Shown one piece after another: positions 8,218 through 19,304 of a stretch of DNA of 64,000 nucleotides. Each line of letters starts with the position of its first letter. Within the stretch, counting starts at the first letter, position 1. The notes under the pieces are model-generated. The model did no database searches. It was not told where the DNA came from and saw only the letters and a program-made list of their open reading frames with translations. The stretch is from a virus. The position numbers and the translations under genes are program-made. The stretch spans positions 17,422 through 81,421 of IMG/VR virus record IMGVR_UViG_3300030102_008735; one strand, given 5' to 3'.

Positions 8218-9465
8218 ATGAAACACGCAACAATAATTCCTTTAATAGGTGGTATGACACTTGCAAATAAAAAGATAACTGGTAAAGATCCAGAAGTTAT
8301 ATTATCATACTCACCGTTTAAGGCAAACGATAGTCACATAACCAAATATCTTCCAAAAGTACCATATAAAGTATTAGATGATATGGGAGATGATGAAAAA
8401 AATATATTAATTGAAAAACTAAAAGGAAAACTTGATTTTGTTTCAACTGTTTGTCCTTGTGCAGGATTGGCAGGTACAAATACTGCACCTAAAACAAGTA
8501 GTAAAGGTCGTGGAGCACATGCAGAACAAAATCAATGGATGTATAAAAGTGCAAAGCTAATTTTAGAAGATATAAAACCAAAAGTATTTTGGGGAGAAAA
8601 TGCGCCAGGCCTATTTACTAAAATGGGTGTAGAGGTTGCAGATAATCTTAGAAAAATTGGTGAAGATGCAGGATATAGCTTTTCAATGATTAAGACAAAT
8701 ACAGAGCTACATGGAATACCTCAGAGAAGAATTAGAACATTTTATTTTTTCTGGGATAGTCCTTCTCCACCACTCTTTAATTGGGTTAAGAGAGATACTC
8801 CAAAACTATTAGACTATCTTGGTGAAATACCAAAAGATGCAACACAATTTGATATGAGAATATGGATGGATCCCGTTACTGTTAAATATCCACCATATAA
8901 ATTTTTATTAGATAAATTAGGTTTGACTCATGAACAAATGGTTAAAAAAGTTGGAAAGGGAACTGTATTTAGATATATGCAAGACAATGATTTATTTGAT
9001 GAGTGCCTAGACTGGCTAAAAGTACACGCACCAAATGATGGTCCTAGTGGAGGAAAACCTGGAACAAATACTTATATTGATATCATTAATCATATAAAAA
9101 ATAAATTGGCTGATGGGAAAGGATATTGGGATAGTTCACCGCATTTATTTCACGAATCATTTAATGCAGTTATTGGAAGAAATATGTTTGATGGTGTACA
9201 TCCAATTGAAAATAGATATATGAGTGTTAGAGAATATATTCATATGATGGGAATGCCTCATGACTTTGAACTTGACAATATTAAAAACATAAATCATATT
9301 GCACAAAATGTTCCTGTAGGTACGGCATCAGATATGACTCAACATGTTGTTGACTATATAAACGGAAAGTCATCATTATCAGATTCAAAGTTTTTAAAAC
9401 AAGATAATGTTTCTAGAAAAACTGATGTAATTACAAATGAAAAACAACTTGAACTTTTTTCATAA
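8218..9465 (+). CDS. DNA cytosine-C5 methyltransferase-like protein
   Basis: The 415-residue protein has C5-methyltransferase motifs in order: catalytic Cys81 in CPCAGLA (motif IV), ENAP at 127-130 (motif VI), GIPQRRIR from 166 (motif VIII) and SVREYIHMMGMPHDFE near the C-terminus (motifs IX-X). Motif I is divergent (PLIGGM instead of FxGxGG). The motif VIII to IX gap would hold the target recognition domain. It may methylate specific phage or host sites, or act in base hypermodification given the neighbouring genes. It ends ELFS, similar to the ELF end of the glycosyltransferase. Confidence 0.8.
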   Translation: MKHATIIPLIGGMTLANKKITGKDPEVILSYSPFKANDSHITKYLPKVPYKVLDDMGDDEKNILIEKLKGKLDFVSTVCPCAGLAGTNTAPKTSSKGRGAHAEQNQWMYKSAKLILEDIKPKVFWGENAPGLFTKMGVEVADNLRKIGEDAGYSFSMIKTNTELHGIPQRRIRTFYFFWDSPSPPLFNWVKRDTPKLLDYLGEIPKDATQFDMRIWMDPVTVKYPPYKFLLDKLGLTHEQMVKKVGKGTVFRYMQDNDLFDECLDWLKVHAPNDGPSGGKPGTNTYIDIINHIKNKLADGKGYWDSSPHLFHESFNAVIGRNMFDGVHPIENRYMSVREYIHMMGMPHDFELDNIKNINHIAQNVPVGTASDMTQHVVDYINGKSSLSDSKFLKQDNVSRKTDVITNEKQLELFS

Positions 9466-9469
9466 AATA

Positions 9470-9501
9470 TTTTTTTATATCGTGAGAAATGGTTATATTT
9501 A
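9470..9501 (+). promoter_or_regulatory. Phage promoter element (T7-N14-GGTTATATTTA)
   Basis: A run of seven T is followed after 14 bases by GGTTATATTTA. The same two boxes at identical spacing occur before 14977 and 58308, with a close variant before 60730. The ATG at 9506 begins 4 bases after the motif, so a transcript from this promoter would be leaderless or nearly so. Confidence 0.6.
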
Positions 9502-9505
9502 ATAT

Positions 9506-9733
9506 ATGTCACCGGAAATACAAAAAATAATATATGAAGCAGCCATAAAGGCAGGTGACGAACTAAAAGGTAAACTGCCTCCCCACCGCTTTCATCCTAA
9601 TGGAAGAAACCCATATGCGCATGTATTCGAGAGAATAAAAAGTAAAATGGGTAAAAGCTATAAGGAATGTCAAGACTGGGAGGCAGATAAAATATTGGAT
9701 TTAATAGAATACTATGTTAAAAATCCATGCTAA
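9506..9733 (+). CDS. Small conserved-looking phage protein, unknown
   Basis: This 75-residue soluble protein has a motif-like core (PPHRFHPNGRNPYAHVF, then two amphipathic helices with KECQDWEADKILDLIEYY). No known family is recognised. It is the first gene after a promoter motif and directly precedes the DNA polymerase, so it may belong to early or replication functions. The start is fixed by the promoter 4 bases upstream and the absence of an earlier in-frame ATG. Confidence 0.65.
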   Translation: MSPEIQKIIYEAAIKAGDELKGKLPPHRFHPNGRNPYAHVFERIKSKMGKSYKECQDWEADKILDLIEYYVKNPC

Positions 9734-9755
9734 CTAATAATAAAATTATTGCTAT

Positions 9756-12242
9756 ATGAAAAACAATTTTAAACTATCAAGAATTACAAGTAAATTTGAC
9801 AAAGGTTATTTTAACATATATCAATTTGGTTATGATGAAAACAATAAATTTGTAACTAAAGTTGATAAAATAAGAGACTATTTTTACTACTCTGCAAATA
9901 ACATTGATGATATAATGGACACACCTAACATGGATTTTGGGGATACACAGTTCTATGATAGCTTTAATGGTGAAAAAGTAAATAAAGTTTTCTATAATTC
10001 CATAAAGATAAAAAATAAAATTGTTAGAGAAAAAGCACCAAGAACATATCATGGAGATGTAAGCCCAGAGTTTAAACATATACTCGATAAAGGTTTAGAA
10101 TGGACTAATAATAGACATATTATTTATTATGATATTGAGACATGGGTAGACTTAGAAAATCCAACGGACAATAAACCAGAAAATGCCAAACAACCAATAA
10201 CATCAATACAGTGTTATTCAACTGATAAGAAACAATATTTTGTATTTGCATGGCACCCAGAAAAAACAAAAGACTTATCTGAGCCTTCAATGAAAACTGA
10301 AGGAAACACAACTTATGTAATGTGTAAAGATGAAGAAGATGTAATTATGGGATTCATAAATTTACTATCAATTAGTCATTGTGATATTTTAACAGGGTGG
10401 TACTGTTCAGGTTATGATATGCCATACATTATTAATAGATGTAAAAAACTAGGACTACCTTATGAAGAGATATCTCCAATCAAAGATGTATTTATGAAAA
10501 GGCGTGGTGAATATTGGAGAATTAACATACGAGGACTAGATCACGTTGATATGATGGAGGCTTTACAAGATATGGGTTACAATCTTCCTAATTGGAAATT
10601 AGCAACGGCATCAAAGGAAATACTTGGTATGGGCGAAATGGAAAAGTTAACAGAAGTCACTTGGAGAGATTGGATTGATAACTTTGACGGATTTATTAAG
10701 TATGGTATACGTGATGTACAAATATTGAAAGAAATATCTGAAAAGATACAGATGTTTGAATTATATACAACATTACAGCAAATTAGTAACATAGAAATAT
10801 TAACACATGCATTTTTTAAATCGGTTGTAGTTGATAACTATATACTTAAAGAATTTCATGGCCAACTTGCGTTTCCAACTAGAAGAACAGGAAAAAGACA
10901 AAATTACGCCGGAGCAATAGTGTTCAATCCAACAGAACCCGGCCGCCATAAAGATGTAACTGTAATGGACTATACTTCACTATATCCTACAAGCATTATG
11001 GCATTTAACATTAGCCCAGAAACATTTATATGTTCTAAGCAACAATGTGATTCTGCAGGATTTAAAATAGATGAAGTCATTGATAAATTAAAATCAGAAA
11101 ATACTCCTTACATAGATACTGGAGAAGACAGTACTTTATTTGGTGATAGATATCTTTTTTATGGCCATGATGAAAAGGAAGGACTATTACCTTATGTATT
11201 AAGAAAGCTTTTTCTAAAAAGAGTTGAAATAAATAAAAACTTATCGGAAGGTAAATATAAAGGTGATGAAAAAATTGCAATGGAAAAAAGGCAATGGACC
11301 TATAAGATCATCTTAAACAGTGCTTATGGTGCAATGGGATTCCCATTCTTTAGATTATATAAACCTGAATGTGCAGATGCAATTACATACTTTGCAAGAC
11401 AGGCATTAAAGTTTGCAACCGTTAAGTTTAATAGTGATCATAAAGTTTTATATGGTGATACTGATAGTATATTTGTAAAGTCAAATGGAAAGTCTGAAAA
11501 TGAAATGAAAGATGCATTGGTTGAATTTAATCATCAATTAAGAAATGAATTTATAGCAAAATACAATACAGGACTACCAGATGAATATATGTTAATGGAC
11601 CTTAAGTTTGAATATGATTTAGAATACATATATTTTGGAAACTCAAAAAAGAGATACTATGGAATAGTAAGGGATACAGGTAAAAAGTATATTAGAGGTA
11701 TGAACATTATTCGTAAAGATGCACCAACATTTTTAAAGAAGGCATTAAATGTTGTAACTGAAATGGCTGTAAGAGACAAATTAACATTGGATCATTTAGT
11801 AAAGTTAAGACAGAAAATAACAACTATTGACTATAAGGATATTGGAATATCAAAAAAGTTTACTAAAAAGTTTAATCAGTATACAAAAAATAAACCTCAA
11901 CATATAAAGGCATCAATGTGGGCCAATGATAAATTAGGAACATCAATTACACATACAGATACTCCATATCTATTTTATATAAAAAGTAAATGTGAAGATG
12001 ATCTTAAACCTAAAGAAAGACAAACTGCAATATGTTTAAACGAAGAAGATTTGCATCTAATAGATAAGCATAATGAAATATTTGAAATTGATTATGATAC
12101 ATACTATAAGAAGCAAGTAACTGAACAATTAAAAGAATTTGATTTAATACCAAACGTAAAAAAGTTACTAGAAAATGAAAAAAATAACAATGAATTTAAT
12201 ATTTATTCTGGTAAAGAGGTTACAGGATCACATATAAATTAG
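9756..12242 (+). CDS. Family B DNA polymerase with 3'-5' exonuclease (T4 gp43-like)
   Basis: The 828-residue protein has an exonuclease domain with Exo I as D126-I-E128 (YDIETW), and later the DxxSLYP motif A at D405 (DYTSLYPT), a Kx3NSxYG motif B near 525-535 (KIILNSAYGAMG) and motif C YGDTDS at 566-571. All catalytic carboxylates are present. Size is close to T4 gp43 (about 900). It would be the replicative polymerase. The C-terminus lacks a clear PCNA-like box. The start lies 22 bases after the previous stop. Confidence 0.95.
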   Translation: MKNNFKLSRITSKFDKGYFNIYQFGYDENNKFVTKVDKIRDYFYYSANNIDDIMDTPNMDFGDTQFYDSFNGEKVNKVFYNSIKIKNKIVREKAPRTYHGDVSPEFKHILDKGLEWTNNRHIIYYDIETWVDLENPTDNKPENAKQPITSIQCYSTDKKQYFVFAWHPEKTKDLSEPSMKTEGNTTYVMCKDEEDVIMGFINLLSISHCDILTGWYCSGYDMPYIINRCKKLGLPYEEISPIKDVFMKRRGEYWRINIRGLDHVDMMEALQDMGYNLPNWKLATASKEILGMGEMEKLTEVTWRDWIDNFDGFIKYGIRDVQILKEISEKIQMFELYTTLQQISNIEILTHAFFKSVVVDNYILKEFHGQLAFPTRRTGKRQNYAGAIVFNPTEPGRHKDVTVMDYTSLYPTSIMAFNISPETFICSKQQCDSAGFKIDEVIDKLKSENTPYIDTGEDSTLFGDRYLFYGHDEKEGLLPYVLRKLFLKRVEINKNLSEGKYKGDEKIAMEKRQWTYKIILNSAYGAMGFPFFRLYKPECADAITYFARQALKFATVKFNSDHKVLYGDTDSIFVKSNGKSENEMKDALVEFNHQLRNEFIAKYNTGLPDEYMLMDLKFEYDLEYIYFGNSKKRYYGIVRDTGKKYIRGMNIIRKDAPTFLKKALNVVTEMAVRDKLTLDHLVKLRQKITTIDYKDIGISKKFTKKFNQYTKNKPQHIKASMWANDKLGTSITHTDTPYLFYIKSKCEDDLKPKERQTAICLNEEDLHLIDKHNEIFEIDYDTYYKKQVTEQLKEFDLIPNVKKLLENEKNNNEFNIYSGKEVTGSHIN

Positions 12243-12244
12243 TT

Positions 12245-12541
12245 ATGAAAAATTACTATCAACAATATTTAGACAATCATTCAAATCCAAAATGTAGACT
12301 ATTACATTTTATTGGACAGTGGTTTACAATATTTTTTACAATTGGTGTAATTTATTTTCAGTACTGGTTATTGGTACCTTTTATTCCTCTAGTAGTATAT
12401 CCTTTTGCAATAAGTGGCCATTACTTTTTTGGCAACAAAGGTGAAAAACCATCATTTACTAAAATGGGATTTTTACAAGCAAAGCTATCCGATTGGAAAA
12501 TGTTTTTTGATATACTACGAGGAAAGATAACAATATGGTAA
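12245..12541 (+). CDS. Mpo1-like (DUF962) small membrane protein
   Basis: The 98-residue protein has the DUF962/Mpo1 layout: NHSNPKCRLLHFIGQW near the N-terminus, two hydrophobic segments around 25-60, a conserved ISGHYFF, and a terminal KMFFDILRGK. The yeast Mpo1 member is an iron-dependent dioxygenase of 2-hydroxy fatty acids. The histidines needed for that are at least partly retained here. It is very short, a probable integral membrane protein, and unusual in a phage replication region. Its stop is 20 bases before groES. Confidence 0.65.
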   Translation: MKNYYQQYLDNHSNPKCRLLHFIGQWFTIFFTIGVIYFQYWLLVPFIPLVVYPFAISGHYFFGNKGEKPSFTKMGFLQAKLSDWKMFFDILRGKITIW

Positions 12542-12561
12542 AATTAATTTAGGAGATAAAA

Positions 12562-14502
<1,941 letters not shown>

Positions 14503-14503
<1 letters not shown>

Positions 14504-14754
14504 TGAATATGAATAAAAACCAAGGGTTAAATCTAAATATAAATCCAAATGAATTGGATGATGTTGTTTGCGATAGTTGTGGAAACTCTACATTTATACA
14601 GGCAGTACTATTAAAAAGAATTCCGGCATCTCTATCGCCAAATGGAAAAAAGACTTTTTTACCAATGCCTATATTTGAATGTAGTGAATGTGGAAATGTA
14701 AACGATGAATTGATACCTAAAGTAAAAGGAAGTGATGACGAAATTATCAAATAA
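14503..14754 (+). CDS. Zinc-ribbon protein
   Basis: This 83-residue protein has two Cys pairs, CDSC near residue 23 and CSEC near 60, separated by a 30-residue hydrophobic and basic loop. That is a classical zinc ribbon, as in many small phage proteins. Its partner is unknown. The ATG overlaps the groEL stop (TAATG), so it is on the chaperonin transcript. Its end overlaps the next gene by about 20 bases. Confidence 0.7.
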
Positions 14755-14941
14755 GGTAGAACATCCAAACCACTATAACCAAGGAATTGAAATGTGGGAC
14801 TATGCAATGTCTCATAATCTTGATTTTATGGAAGGTAATATTGTAAAATATGTTACCAGGTGGCGTCACAAAAATGGAATTGAAGACCTACTCAAAGCCA
14901 AACAATACCTTGATAAGCTTGTAGAAAAAAACACTAAATAA
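14735..14941 (+). CDS. DUF3310 family phage protein
   Basis: The 68-residue protein has the DUF3310 pattern: VEHPNHYNQGIEMWDYAMSH, then GNIVKYVTRWRHKNGIEDLLKAKQYLDKL. This family is widespread in phages and its function is not established. The ATG at 14735 is preferred; a GTG one codon earlier is possible. AGGA lies just upstream, inside the end of the zinc-ribbon gene. Confidence 0.85.
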   Translation: MTKLSNKVEHPNHYNQGIEMWDYAMSHNLDFMEGNIVKYVTRWRHKNGIEDLLKAKQYLDKLVEKNTK

Positions 14942-14973
14942 TTTTTTTATCCCAATAGAAATGGTTATATTTA
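14942..14973 (+). promoter_or_regulatory. Phage promoter element (T7-N14-GGTTATATTTA)
   Basis: Seven T, then 14 bases beginning ATCCCAAT, then GGTTATATTTA. The T-run plus ATCCCAAT and the GGTTATATTTA box are identical to those at 58259-58290. The nuclease ATG at 14977 follows after 3 bases, so the transcript would start at or next to the start codon. Confidence 0.6.
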
Positions 14974-14976
14974 GTT

Positions 14977-15903
14977 ATGCAACTTAAAACACCTAGAGAT
15001 TTAGCAATAAAGGCAAGAATGATGGGTAAGAAGACAATTTCTTACAGTCAATTCAATATGTATAAAACTTGCCCGCATCAATGGAAGTTAAACTATATAG
15101 ATAAACATAGGGACTTTGAACCTTCTATATATCTAACATTTGGTACCTCCATGCATGAAGTTATTCAACATTATTTAGATGTTATGTACAATGACTCAAT
15201 AAAGGCGGCTGATAATATTGATCTTCATAAAATGCTTAAAGAAAGAATGGCACATAATTACAAGGAGACTTGCGATGAATTTGGTGAACACTTTTCTAGT
15301 AAAGATGAAATGATGGAGTTTTACTGGGATGGAGTTGAAATCATAGATTATCTAAAAAGAAAGCGTGGTGGATACTTTAGCAAAAAAAATTGTGAGTTGG
15401 TTGGAATTGAAATGCCTATTTTCCATGAAATAGAATCCAATCCAAATATTATGATGACTGGATTTATTGATCTTGTCATTAAAGAACATGATAGGATAAA
15501 AATAATAGATATAAAAACCAGTACTATGGGATGGAAACCTGCACAGAAAAAACAAAATGGTGACCAACTTAGAATCTATAAGGAATATTTTGCAAAACAA
15601 TATCATGTTGATGTTAAAGATATAGAAGTTGAATATTTTATTGTTAAAAGAAAATTATATGAAAATTTAGATTTTCCTCAAAGAAGAATACAGCAATATA
15701 GGCCTGCTGCCGGTAAACCAAGTTTATCAAAGGTAAATAAAAATTTAAATAAATTTATTAAGGAAGCATTTACAGTTGATGGAAAACATAACAAGGACGG
15801 TATATACCCAGCAATAAAAGGCGAAAAGAATAAAAATTGTAGATGGTGTCCCTTTAAAACTAATTATGAATTATGTCCTAAGGAAAATAGAGTATTGGTA
15901 TGA
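14977..15903 (+). CDS. PD-(D/E)XK nuclease, Cas4/AddB-like with Fe-S cysteines
   Basis: The 308-residue protein has the RecB-family nuclease core: SYSQFNMYKTCPHQW near the N-terminus, D165 in GFIDLVI, and D178-I-K180 (IIDIKTS), followed by GDQLRIYKEY, the QhxxY-like helix. Cys32 plus Cys288, Cys291 and Cys300 form the four-cysteine iron-sulfur site seen in Cas4 and AddB. It would be a 5'-3' or 3'-5' DNA exonuclease for replication or recombination. No helicase domain is fused. It ends overlapping the SLOG gene by 4 bases. Confidence 0.85.
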   Translation: MQLKTPRDLAIKARMMGKKTISYSQFNMYKTCPHQWKLNYIDKHRDFEPSIYLTFGTSMHEVIQHYLDVMYNDSIKAADNIDLHKMLKERMAHNYKETCDEFGEHFSSKDEMMEFYWDGVEIIDYLKRKRGGYFSKKNCELVGIEMPIFHEIESNPNIMMTGFIDLVIKEHDRIKIIDIKTSTMGWKPAQKKQNGDQLRIYKEYFAKQYHVDVKDIEVEYFIVKRKLYENLDFPQRRIQQYRPAAGKPSLSKVNKNLNKFIKEAFTVDGKHNKDGIYPAIKGEKNKNCRWCPFKTNYELCPKENRVLV

Positions 15904-16298
15904 AGATTGGAGTTATAGGAAATTCAAGATATGAAAACAAAAGACGAATAAAAAAAGTCATATTTGATCTTAAGAATAGGTTTGGTGATAAATTAATTGT
16001 TGCAACTCTAGGAAACAGAAATGGTGCAGAAAAATATGTAAAGAAATATGTACTAGAAATGGGAATGCAATATAAAGAATTTAATCCTGCGCATACGCAA
16101 AAAACTTTATACAGTGCAATGAATGAATCATACTACAATAAACCATATCGTCCTAGAAATTTTTTTCATAGAAATACAATGTTAGTAAAATATATTGACT
16201 ACATAATTGCATTTATTGATAATGCACCAGAAACTGGGATTGATGATATTTTAAAAAATGCAAAAAAATTTGAAAAAAAAGTAATGGTAATTGAATAA
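15900..16298 (+). CDS. SLOG-superfamily (YpsA/DprA-like) protein
   Basis: This 132-residue Rossmann-like protein starts MKIGVIGNSRYENKRRI and continues VATLGNRNGAEKYV, giving the GxR and GxxxGAE loops of SLOG proteins that bind nucleotides or nucleotide-derived ligands. Later segments (KYIDYIIAFIDN, KKFEKKVMVIE) complete the fold. Phage members of this group are common and of unknown role. It overlaps the nuclease gene by 4 bases. Confidence 0.65.
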   Translation: MKIGVIGNSRYENKRRIKKVIFDLKNRFGDKLIVATLGNRNGAEKYVKKYVLEMGMQYKEFNPAHTQKTLYSAMNESYYNKPYRPRNFFHRNTMLVKYIDYIIAFIDNAPETGIDDILKNAKKFEKKVMVIE

Positions 16299-16311
16299 TA
16301 TTTGTTTCATT

Positions 16312-16335
16312 TATATATTTATATTCAAATATATA
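16312..16335. promoter_or_regulatory. Inverted repeat / promoter region before the RHH gene
   Basis: TATATATTT and AAATATATA form a perfect 9-base inverted repeat around ATATTC. The stretch lies between the SLOG stop and the ribbon-helix-helix gene at 16356 and contains a TATATTTA-like promoter box. It could be an autoregulatory operator, but its all-A/T composition makes chance likely enough that I keep the confidence low. Confidence 0.35.
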
Positions 16336-16355
16336 GATATACAAGGATATGAATT

Positions 16356-16544
16356 ATGAAAAATGGATTGATGAAATTAACTTCTGTAAAAATTAAAAAT
16401 GATTTACATCGTAAGTTTAAAATTAAATGTATTGAGGATGATATAACAATTCAAAAAATACTAAACAGGTCTATACATTTATACTTAAATAATCGTGATT
16501 TTAAGCAAAAAATATTAGAAACAACAATTGGAAACAATTTATAG
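16356..16544 (+). CDS. Ribbon-helix-helix DNA-binding protein
   Basis: This 62-residue protein reads as a strand (MKLTSVKIKNDLHRKF) followed by two helices (KIKCIEDDITIQKILNRSIHLYLNN), the usual ribbon-helix-helix arrangement of Arc/MetJ/CopG-type repressors. It probably works as a dimer on the DNA. It precedes the long glycan locus and follows an inverted repeat, so it may regulate itself or that locus. Confidence 0.6.
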   Translation: MKNGLMKLTSVKIKNDLHRKFKIKCIEDDITIQKILNRSIHLYLNNRDFKQKILETTIGNNL

Positions 16545-16561
16545 ATTAAGGAATAAAGGTT

Positions 16562-18022
16562 ATGGATATAAAATTACCAAAATTAAAAAAGATTAATCTC
16601 AACAAAGTAAAAAAGAAAAAGATACTTTTAATGTCAGATGACATGAGGGTACATAGCGGTATAGGAACAATGTCAAAAGAATGTGTAATTGGTACTGTAC
16701 ATAAATATGACTGGGTACAATTGGCAGGTGCAATAAAACATCCAGAGGAAGGAAAGGTTATTGATATGTCAGCTGATGTTGCAAAACTATCAGGAGTTGA
16801 TGATGCATCAGTTAAACTATACCCAATAACAGGATATGGAAGTTCCGATATCTTACGCCAAATAATTGATCTTGAAAAACCAGATGCAATACTACATTTT
16901 ACAGATCCAAGATTTTGGGGATGGTTATATAATATGGAACATGAAGTAAGACAACAAATTCCAATAATGTATTACAACATCTGGGATGATCTCCCATACC
17001 CACATTGGAATGAAAATTTTTATGAATCATGCGATTTACTTATGGCAATATCAAAACAAACATATAACATTAATGCAAATGTTTGTCAAAGAAAGCCTAG
17101 GACAGATTGGGACTTAACATATGTACCTCATGGAATAGATGAAAAATCGTACTTTCCAATAACTCAAGATCATAAAAATTATGAAGATTATATAAAATTT
17201 AAAAATCATTCACTCAATAATAAGGAATATGATTTTATTTTAATGTACAATAGTAGAAACATTAGAAGAAAAAGTACCTCAGATTTAATGTTAGCATTTA
17301 GATTATTTTGTGATAGCATTCCTAAAGAAAAGGCAGATAAATGTGTAATTATACTACACACAGATCCTGTTGATGATGCAGGTACTGATTTACCAGCCGT
17401 ATCTAAAAACATAATGAATGGTCACAATGTTATATTTTCAAATAAAAAACTTGATAGCAAGCACTTAAACTATTTATATAATATGGCAGATCTAGGATGT
17501 AATATTAGTTCAGCCGAAGGGTTTGGATTAAGCTGTATGGAATCAATAATGTCAGGAACTCCAGTGTTAGTCAACTGCATAGGAGGTTTACAGGACCAAC
17601 TAGGACTAACAAAGGACGATGGTACACCTGTTACATTAGAAGATTATAACACTAAGTGGCCAAGTAATAGTGATGGAAAATATAAAAATCATGGCGAATG
17701 GTCGTATGTTGTATGGCCTCAACATAATCTTCAAGGTTCTCCAATGACACCATACATTTATGATTCAAATTGTAACATTAGAGATGTGGCATTACAAATA
17801 AAAAAGGCATATGAAAATAGAGATAAGTTAAAAAAGCAAGGTTTAGTTGGTAGGGAATGGGCAATTGAGAATGGATTCACTGCAAAAGGAATGTGTGATT
17901 CAATGATTAAATCTATTGAAGGTTGCTTTGAAAATTGGAAACCTAGAAAAAGATTTACATTAATTGATACTAATGAACCTAAACCGATATACCCAGATGG
18001 TATAATATTGGAGGAGATATAA
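16562..18022 (+). CDS. GT-B glycosyltransferase (GT4-like)
   Basis: The 486-residue protein opens with a Lys-rich tail, then KILLMSDDMRVHSGIGTMSKE, a GT-B N-terminal start with a glycine turn. The C-terminal donor domain includes ILMYNSRNIRRKSTSDLMLAF and SSAEGFGLSCMESIMSGTPVLV, with the ExFGxxxxE nucleotide-sugar signature. It is a retaining-type glycosyltransferase opening a long glycan locus; donor and acceptor are unknown. Confidence 0.85.
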   Translation: MDIKLPKLKKINLNKVKKKKILLMSDDMRVHSGIGTMSKECVIGTVHKYDWVQLAGAIKHPEEGKVIDMSADVAKLSGVDDASVKLYPITGYGSSDILRQIIDLEKPDAILHFTDPRFWGWLYNMEHEVRQQIPIMYYNIWDDLPYPHWNENFYESCDLLMAISKQTYNINANVCQRKPRTDWDLTYVPHGIDEKSYFPITQDHKNYEDYIKFKNHSLNNKEYDFILMYNSRNIRRKSTSDLMLAFRLFCDSIPKEKADKCVIILHTDPVDDAGTDLPAVSKNIMNGHNVIFSNKKLDSKHLNYLYNMADLGCNISSAEGFGLSCMESIMSGTPVLVNCIGGLQDQLGLTKDDGTPVTLEDYNTKWPSNSDGKYKNHGEWSYVVWPQHNLQGSPMTPYIYDSNCNIRDVALQIKKAYENRDKLKKQGLVGREWAIENGFTAKGMCDSMIKSIEGCFENWKPRKRFTLIDTNEPKPIYPDGIILEEI

Positions 18023-18025
18023 GTT

Positions 18026-19303
18026 ATGAATAAACCACTTTTAATTATGAGTGCACCAGTTGCAACCAGGTCAGGGTATGGGGATCACTCAAGGGATTTA
18101 TTAAGAAGCTTAATTGCAATGGATAAATATGATATAAAGGTTATGAGCCAAAGATGGGGTGACTGTCCATTAAATGCACTTAATGATAAAGAAGATCAAG
18201 ATATAATATCCAGACTATGGTTTGGAAATCAGCTTCCTAAACAACCTGATATATGGATTCAGGTAACAGTACCTAATGAGTTTCAACCAGTTGGTAAATA
18301 TAATATTGGTGTTACAGCAGGTATTGAAACAACTCATATATCCCACCAATGGATAGAAGGTTTAAATAGAATGGACTTAAACATAGTTCCATCTGTACAT
18401 TCACGAAATAGTATTCTCAATTCAGTATATGATAAAATGGATGAAAAGACTAAACAGAAAGTTGGTGAACTTAAATGTGAAAAACCAATTGAAGTTTTAT
18501 TTGAAGGCCTTGATACTAATGTATTTAAAAAAGTATCTGATGCACCATTATCCTTTGTAAACGAAATGAAAAATATAAAAGAAGAATTTTGTTTTCTATT
18601 CGTTGGTCACTGGCTAAAGGGTGATTATGGTCATGATAGAAAAGATGTTGCTGGTATGATAAAAACATTCTGTGAAACTTTTAAAGGTCATAAAACTCCA
18701 AAGCCTGCACTAATACTAAAATCAAGTCATGCAACGTTTAGTGTAATAGACAGGGAACAAACAATAAACAAAATAAATGAGATTAAACAAATGGTTGGTG
18801 GATCTTTACCAAGTATATATGTACTACATGGTGATATGACTCAAGAAGAAATGAATGCATTATATAACCATCCAAAGGTTAAGGCTCATATTAGTTTTAC
18901 TCATGGTGAAGGATTTGGTAGGCCACTATTAGAAGCAAGTTCTACTCAAAAGCCTGTCATTGCAAGTAATTGGTCAGGGCATATAGATTTTTTAAAACAT
19001 TCAGTATTACTTCCAGGCCAATTGAATAATGTACATAAATCAGCTGCTTGGAAAGATGTTATATTGAAAGAATCAAAATGGTATTATGTTGATCATGCAT
19101 ATGCAAAAAAAGTTCTAAAAGCAGTATACAAAAAATATAAAAAGTTTTTACCTGCAGCTAGAATACAGGCCAAGTATACAAGAGACAACTTTAGTTTAGA
19201 TAAAATGACAAAGGATTTTCAAAGTATATTGGAGTCATCAGTACCAGCTGTACCGGAACAAGTTAAATTAACCTTACCTAAATTGAAAAAAGTGGGAGTA
19301 TAA
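18026..19303 (+). CDS. GT-B glycosyltransferase (GT4-like)
   Basis: This 425-residue protein starts LLIMSAPVATRSGYGDHSRDLL and has the donor-site signature FTHGEGFGRPLLEASSTQKPVIAS followed by NWSGHIDFL, standard for GT4/GT1-type GT-B enzymes. It lies 3 bases after the preceding transferase and shares its overall plan, suggesting successive transfers on one glycan. The C-terminus is extended by a LPKLKKVGV tail similar to the first transferase's LPKLKKINLNK start. Confidence 0.85.
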   Translation: MNKPLLIMSAPVATRSGYGDHSRDLLRSLIAMDKYDIKVMSQRWGDCPLNALNDKEDQDIISRLWFGNQLPKQPDIWIQVTVPNEFQPVGKYNIGVTAGIETTHISHQWIEGLNRMDLNIVPSVHSRNSILNSVYDKMDEKTKQKVGELKCEKPIEVLFEGLDTNVFKKVSDAPLSFVNEMKNIKEEFCFLFVGHWLKGDYGHDRKDVAGMIKTFCETFKGHKTPKPALILKSSHATFSVIDREQTINKINEIKQMVGGSLPSIYVLHGDMTQEEMNALYNHPKVKAHISFTHGEGFGRPLLEASSTQKPVIASNWSGHIDFLKHSVLLPGQLNNVHKSAAWKDVILKESKWYYVDHAYAKKVLKAVYKKYKKFLPAARIQAKYTRDNFSLDKMTKDFQSILESSVPAVPEQVKLTLPKLKKVGV

Positions 19304-19304
19304 A

